Shown piece by piece: positions 60,652 to 64,000 of a stretch of DNA of 64,000 nucleotides. Under the pieces are notes generated by a model. The model was given only the letters and a program-made list of their open reading frames with translations. It was not told the DNA's origin and made no database searches. Both the position numbers and the translations under genes were made by a program. The stretch lies in the NCBI GenBank assembly GCA_934667065.1, contig CAKULD010000001.1, positions 372,001-436,000 of the forward strand, given 5' to 3'. Origin of the DNA: an uncultured Collinsella sp. (GTDB lineage Bacteria > Actinomycetota > Coriobacteriia > Coriobacteriales > Coriobacteriaceae). The stretch's first letter is position 1, and the number at the start of each line of letters is the position of its first letter.

Positions 60652-60809
60652 CATAAAACTATGCCGGATTACTACGATGAATTTGCATAGCTCGAGCACA
60701 GCTAAAATTCAAGAAAGAAAACCGCAGGTAGAAAGCTTGCGGTTTTCTTTTAAAACGCGATGCGGTCACACATTACGATTTCATCGTAGTAAACCGGCAT
60801 AGTTTTATG
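60652..60809. repeat. 158-bp element with 29-bp terminal inverted repeats
   Basis: Left end CATAAAACTATGCCGGATTA... (60652-60680) and right end (60781-60809) are inverted copies over 29 bases with one mismatch. Inside lie a second imperfect hairpin (GAATTT ... AAAATTC, 60680-60710) and the recN terminator. The element has no coding capacity. It resembles a MITE or a folded repeat that captured, or supplies, the terminator. Confidence 0.8.
60715..60751 (+). terminator. Terminator of recN (inside the inverted-repeat element)
   Basis: Twelve-base-pair perfect stem AAGAAAACCGCA / TGCGGTTTTCTT with an 11-base loop; A-rich on one side and T-rich on the other, so it may also stop the convergent RpiR gene. 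Confidence 0.85.
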
Positions 60810-60839
60810 GGGCAAGCAACTAACGACCTACTACAAAGC

Positions 60840-61697
60840 TTACTCCACGACCTTATCCGGCTGGATGAGTTCCTCGTAGTAGCTGATGTGCTCGCGCGCG
60901 TCCTCGATTTCGGGCAGCAGGAAGTTGTAAATGACCTCGATGATCATCGTGGCGCTGATCTTGGAGAACGCAAAGTCGCCCGTCGTGAGCAGCGCCTCGT
61001 GGTTCACCGTATTAAAGGTATAGTCGGCCAGACGCGCGAGCGGGGATTTGTTGTCGCCGCTGATAACGACCACGGTGGCGCCAGCCTCGCGTGCGGCCTT
61101 GGCCATGCGGTTAAGACGGCGTGACTTGCCGGAGTTCGAGATCAACACGATGACGTCGCCGGGCTTCAGGGTCAGGGCAAAACCGATTGCAGTCTCGCTG
61201 ATGGTGCTCGCCATGCAGCGCAGGCCCAACTGTGAAAATTTAAACGTCGCATCGAGCGCGACCGCGTTCGTGTTGCCCACGGCGGCGAACTCGATAACGC
61301 CGGCATTCTTAAGCGCATGCACAACAGCTGCCAGCGTATCGTGGTCGATGCCGTCGATGGTCGCATTAAGCTCGCTCACCTTGGCGGCGAGGATGTTCTT
61401 AAGGCTCTGCTCCATGTTGTCGAGCGAGACCTCGTCGGTCAGGCCCTCGTTGCGCTGGCTTTCCAAGTCGCGCGCCAGCGAAAACTGAAAGCTGCGAAAG
61501 CTGCCAAAGCCCAGCTTGCGGCAAAAGCGAGAAACCGTCGCCTCGGACGTGGCGGCGGCTCGTGAGAGCTGGGCGGCTGTCAGGCGCGGTGCCTCGGACT
61601 GGTGCTCCAGAATATAGTCGACAATGCGCTGCTCGGATTCGCTGTATCCCTTGTGGGTGCTAATAAGGGAGAGCGCGCTCTTGCTGCTATCGGACAT
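60840..61697 (-). CDS. RpiR/MurR family transcriptional regulator
   Basis: A 285-residue regulator starting at an ATG six bases after CAGGAG on the minus strand. An N-terminal HTH_6 domain (YSESEQRIVDYILEH, 'LTAAQLSRAAATSEATVSRFCRKLGFGSFRSF') precedes a C-terminal SIS sugar-phosphate-binding domain ('VISNSGKSRRLNRMAKAAREAGATVVVISG'). It is divergent from the fructose PTS gene and probably controls it in response to a phosphorylated sugar. A 10-bp inverted repeat over its own promoter suggests autoregulation. Confidence 0.92.
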   Translation of the reverse strand: MSDSSKSALSLISTHKGYSESEQRIVDYILEHQSEAPRLTAAQLSRAAATSEATVSRFCRKLGFGSFRSFQFSLARDLESQRNEGLTDEVSLDNMEQSLKNILAAKVSELNATIDGIDHDTLAAVVHALKNAGVIEFAAVGNTNAVALDATFKFSQLGLRCMASTISETAIGFALTLKPGDVIVLISNSGKSRRLNRMAKAAREAGATVVVISGDNKSPLARLADYTFNTVNHEALLTTGDFAFSKISATMIIEVIYNFLLPEIEDAREHISYYEELIQPDKVVE

Positions 61698-61712
61698 GGA
61701 CGGCTCCTGGTT

Positions 61713-61742
61713 GGCATGAAAATCGGACTTGTTTTTCATGCC
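61713..61742. promoter_or_regulatory. Inverted-repeat operator candidate at the RpiR gene start
   Basis: Perfect GGCATGAAAA / TTTTCATGCC arms separated by 10 bp. On the minus strand it lies directly downstream of a -10 element TATACT (61745-61750) and 16 bases upstream of the start codon, so a bound protein would block transcription initiation. Confidence 0.55.
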
Positions 61743-61777
61743 ATAGTATACGGGCATTTTCAATTACAAGATACACC

Positions 61778-61805
61778 TTGCCGTTTCAAGCGATGATGAT
61801 AAACT
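61778..61805 (+). promoter_or_regulatory. Putative promoter of the fructose PTS gene
   Basis: TTGCCG (61778-61783) and TAAACT (61800-61805) are separated by 16 bp. The predicted leader is ~155 bases and holds two short GC hairpins (61906-61922 and 61931-61944) without T-tracts. Confidence 0.45.
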
Positions 61806-61826
61806 TTCACCTACCGTTTACGGTTA

Positions 61827-61841
61827 TGAAAGAACCTTTCA
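61827..61841. promoter_or_regulatory. Operator candidate in the PTS leader
   Basis: Perfect TGAAAG-AAC-CTTTCA inverted repeat about 20 bp after the predicted transcription start. CTTTCA recurs at 61804 and 61888. The TGAAA core is shared with the repeat at 61713. Confidence 0.45.
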
Positions 61842-61966
61842 CCGGAGAATTGCGCCTTGTCTCTTCTCACGCAAGCGGTGGGTTGGTATCTTTCAGGTGT
61901 GGAAAAACGCGCAAGAAGCGCGTGTAGGGGAGCGCCTGCGGGCGCAGAACTCAGAAGGAGGGACAC

Positions 61967-63970
61967 ATGGCTAAGTTTGACATCATCGCCGCCACCGGTT
62001 GCCCGACCGGTATCGCGCACACCTTCATGGCGAAGGAGGCGCTGGAGAAGGCAGCTGCCGAGCGCGGTCTGACCATTAAGGTCGAGACCCATGGCCAGGT
62101 CGGTGTCGAGAACGAGCTCACCAAGAGCGAGATCGCCGGTGCCAAGGCCGTTGTCGTTGCAGCCGACAAGGATGTCCAGGCGGAGCGTTTCGCCGGCAAG
62201 CCCATGGTTTCCGTTGGTGTTTCCAAGGCCCTGTCCGTCGAGGCCGCCGGTAAGTTGATCGACCGCGCACTCGCCGCCAAGGGCGACAGCTCGGTTGCGG
62301 CCGCTGCCGATGTCGAGGACGAGGTCGAGGAGAAGGAGTCCATCGGCCACGTCATCTACAAGCACCTCATGAACGGCGTTAGCCACATGCTGGTCTTCGT
62401 CGTCGCCGGTGGTGTTCTGACCGCCGTTTCGTTCCTGTGGGGCATTACGTCCTTCGATTCGACGGCTGCCGACTACAACAGCTTCGCCGCTATGCTCAAG
62501 ATCATCGGCGGCATTGCCATGAACCTCATGGTTCCTGTGCTTTCTGCCTATATCGCCGAGTCCATCGGTAAGCGCCCGGCGCTCGTCCCCGGTTTTGTTG
62601 CCGGTATGATCGCCATTCAGGGTCTGCCCGTTAACGCCGAGACCGGCATGATCGACGCCGGCGGTGCTGGCGTGGGCTTCGGCTTCCTGGGCGGCATCGT
62701 GGGCGGCTTCCTCGCTGGCTATGTCATCCTGCTGCTCGAGAAGGTCTTTGCCGGCCTGCCCAAGAACCTGGACGGCCTGAAGGCTATCTTCCTGTACCCG
62801 CTGTTCTCCACGGCAATCGTCGGTCTGGTCATGCTTGGCATCTCCGGCCCCATGGCTGCCATCAACACGGCCATGATGGACTTCCTTAAGGGTCTGTCCG
62901 CCTCTGGCGCTGTTGTTCTGGGTCTTGCCATCGGCTGCATGTGCGCCTTTGACATGGGTGGCCCGGTCAACAAGGCTGCCTACGTCACCGGCACCGCTAT
63001 GCTCACCGAGGCCCTGGCTGCCGGCGTCGGCACCGACACCTACAACTTCGGCACCAACTTCATGGCTGCCGTTTCCGCCGCCTGCATCGTTCCGCCGCTG
63101 ATCACCACCTTCGCCGTCGTCGTCGGCAAGAAGTATTTCAGCCAGGAGGATCACGACGCCGGTATCGTCAACCTCATCCTTGGTTGCACCCACATCACCG
63201 AGGGCGCCATCCCGTTCATGACCAAGAACATCTGGCCCGTCATGCCCATCATGATGCTCGGTTCCTCCATCGCCTCGATTCTGACCATTATGTTCAACGT
63301 CCACGATCCGGCGCCCCACGGTGGCTTCCTGGTCCTGCCCGTTGTCGAGAACGGTCCGCTGTGGGTCCTCGCGATCCTCATCGGCGCCGTGGTCGGTGGC
63401 ATCCTGTTCGTCGCCTTCAAGAAGTATGACTTCGAGAAGAACCAGAAGGCCGCTCCCGCTGCCAAGCCGGTCGAGGCTGCTAAGCCTGCTGCCGTCGAGG
63501 CTCCCAAGGCCGAGGCTTCTGACTTCGTGAAGGTCGAGAACGTCTTTGTCGCCGAGGACTTCGCTTCTCGTGACGAGGCCCTGAGCTTCGTCTCCAACCA
63601 GGCCGTCAAGGCCGGTGTCGCCGGCGACGCTGACGCCGTGATGAACGCCTTCCTGGCCCGCGAGGCCGAGGGCACCACGGGCATGATGGAGGGCTTCGCC
63701 ATTCCGCACGCCAAGTCCGATGCCATCACCGAGGCCGCCGTCATCGTCGTCAAGGACGAGTCCGGCGTGACCGGTTGGGACACCATGGACGGTGCTCCCG
63801 TCAACGTGGCCATCGCCCTGCTCATCCCGGGCGCTCAGGCTGGTACCACGCACCTCAAGATTCTGTCCAAGGTCGCCGAGGCACTCATGGACGAGGACTT
63901 CCGTGCCACTGTCAAGGGTTCCACCAACGCCGCCGAGATCGCCAAGACGATCAACGCCCGCCTGGTCTAA
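61967..63970 (+). CDS. Fructose-type PTS permease, EIIB-EIIC-EIIA fusion
   Basis: A 667-residue phosphotransferase permease that imports and phosphorylates a hexose (fructose family). EIIB occupies residues 1-~100 with phosphocysteine C12 (ATGCPTGIAHTFMA). EIIC is about 125-490 with eight or more membrane segments ('GFVAGMIAIQGLPV', 'CAFDMGGPVNKAAY', 'LGCTHITEGAIPF'). An Ala/Pro/Lys linker leads to EIIA (about 520-667) with phosphohistidine H581 (GFAIPHAKSD). The ATG follows GAAGGAGGG. No fruK kinase is visible before the window ends. Control by the divergent RpiR gene is likely. Confidence 0.94.
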   Translation: MAKFDIIAATGCPTGIAHTFMAKEALEKAAAERGLTIKVETHGQVGVENELTKSEIAGAKAVVVAADKDVQAERFAGKPMVSVGVSKALSVEAAGKLIDRALAAKGDSSVAAAADVEDEVEEKESIGHVIYKHLMNGVSHMLVFVVAGGVLTAVSFLWGITSFDSTAADYNSFAAMLKIIGGIAMNLMVPVLSAYIAESIGKRPALVPGFVAGMIAIQGLPVNAETGMIDAGGAGVGFGFLGGIVGGFLAGYVILLLEKVFAGLPKNLDGLKAIFLYPLFSTAIVGLVMLGISGPMAAINTAMMDFLKGLSASGAVVLGLAIGCMCAFDMGGPVNKAAYVTGTAMLTEALAAGVGTDTYNFGTNFMAAVSAACIVPPLITTFAVVVGKKYFSQEDHDAGIVNLILGCTHITEGAIPFMTKNIWPVMPIMMLGSSIASILTIMFNVHDPAPHGGFLVLPVVENGPLWVLAILIGAVVGGILFVAFKKYDFEKNQKAAPAAKPVEAAKPAAVEAPKAEASDFVKVENVFVAEDFASRDEALSFVSNQAVKAGVAGDADAVMNAFLAREAEGTTGMMEGFAIPHAKSDAITEAAVIVVKDESGVTGWDTMDGAPVNVAIALLIPGAQAGTTHLKILSKVAEALMDEDFRATVKGSTNAAEIAKTINARLV

Positions 63971-64000
63971 TCCCACAGCTAGCGATTAACACCGCCCCCT

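Overview
The window is a dense, high-GC, almost entirely housekeeping stretch of a bacterial chromosome. Gene content and order (yloU/yloV-like genes, recG, rsmD, coaD, rpmF, plsX, acpP, rnc, smc, ftsY, ffh; aroK, aroB-like, pepP, efp, nusB, xseB, tlyA, nadK, recN), GTG/TTG starts, strong GC3 codon bias and a SigB-type operon point to an actinobacterium of the class Coriobacteriia. A gut Collinsella or close relative is my best guess; this is recognition, not a database result. No rRNA, CRISPR array, prophage or plasmid module is visible.

Layout. 1-8.4 kb: translation/replication cluster infB (5' truncated by the window edge), rbfA, nrnA, truB, ribF, dnaG, rpoD. 8.4-8.9 kb: rpoD terminator, a palindromic repeat, then two identical tRNA-Asn genes behind a clear sigma-70 promoter. 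9-23.9 kb: Asp23-like gene, fakA-like, recG, rsmD, coaD, a coiled-coil protein, YceD-like, rpmF, plsX, acpP, rnc, smc, ftsY, ffh. 24-27.3 kb: a divergent metal-sensing gene (DUF134-NifX fusion) facing thyA-folA, then an rRNA methyltransferase. 27.4-30.4 kb: MATE exporter, a REP-associated tyrosine transposase (RAYT) flanked by its repeats, and a corrinoid adenosyltransferase. 30.5-39.2 kb: ftsH, DUF523, an iron-type alcohol dehydrogenase, an ileS T-box leader, ileS, lspA, an RluA-type pseudouridine synthase. 39.2-47.3 kb: membrane glycosyltransferase, mini prepilin peptidase, dNTPase, rarA, then a four-gene stress sigma operon (membrane coiled coil, RsbW-like, SigB-like, AI-2E-type permease) and a small membrane protein. 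47.4-60.6 kb: alaS, ruvX, mltG, YqeG phosphatase, aroK, an AroB homologue without its active-site residues, pepP, efp, Asp23-like, nusB, xseB, tlyA, nadK, recN. 60.6-64 kb: a long-terminal-inverted-repeat element, an RpiR regulator and a complete fructose-type PTS permease.

The most notable non-routine items are: (i) the RAYT gene with a matching REP family that also occurs 20 kb away; (ii) two further palindromic repeat families, one supplying terminators and one forming a ~160-bp element around the recN terminator; (iii) the DUF134-NifX fusion with a Cys/His-rich tail and a pair of operators bracketing its promoter; (iv) an in-frame, full-length AroB that has lost its catalytic motifs beside an intact AroK; (v) an RsbW-like anti-sigma homologue without recognisable ATP-binding boxes.
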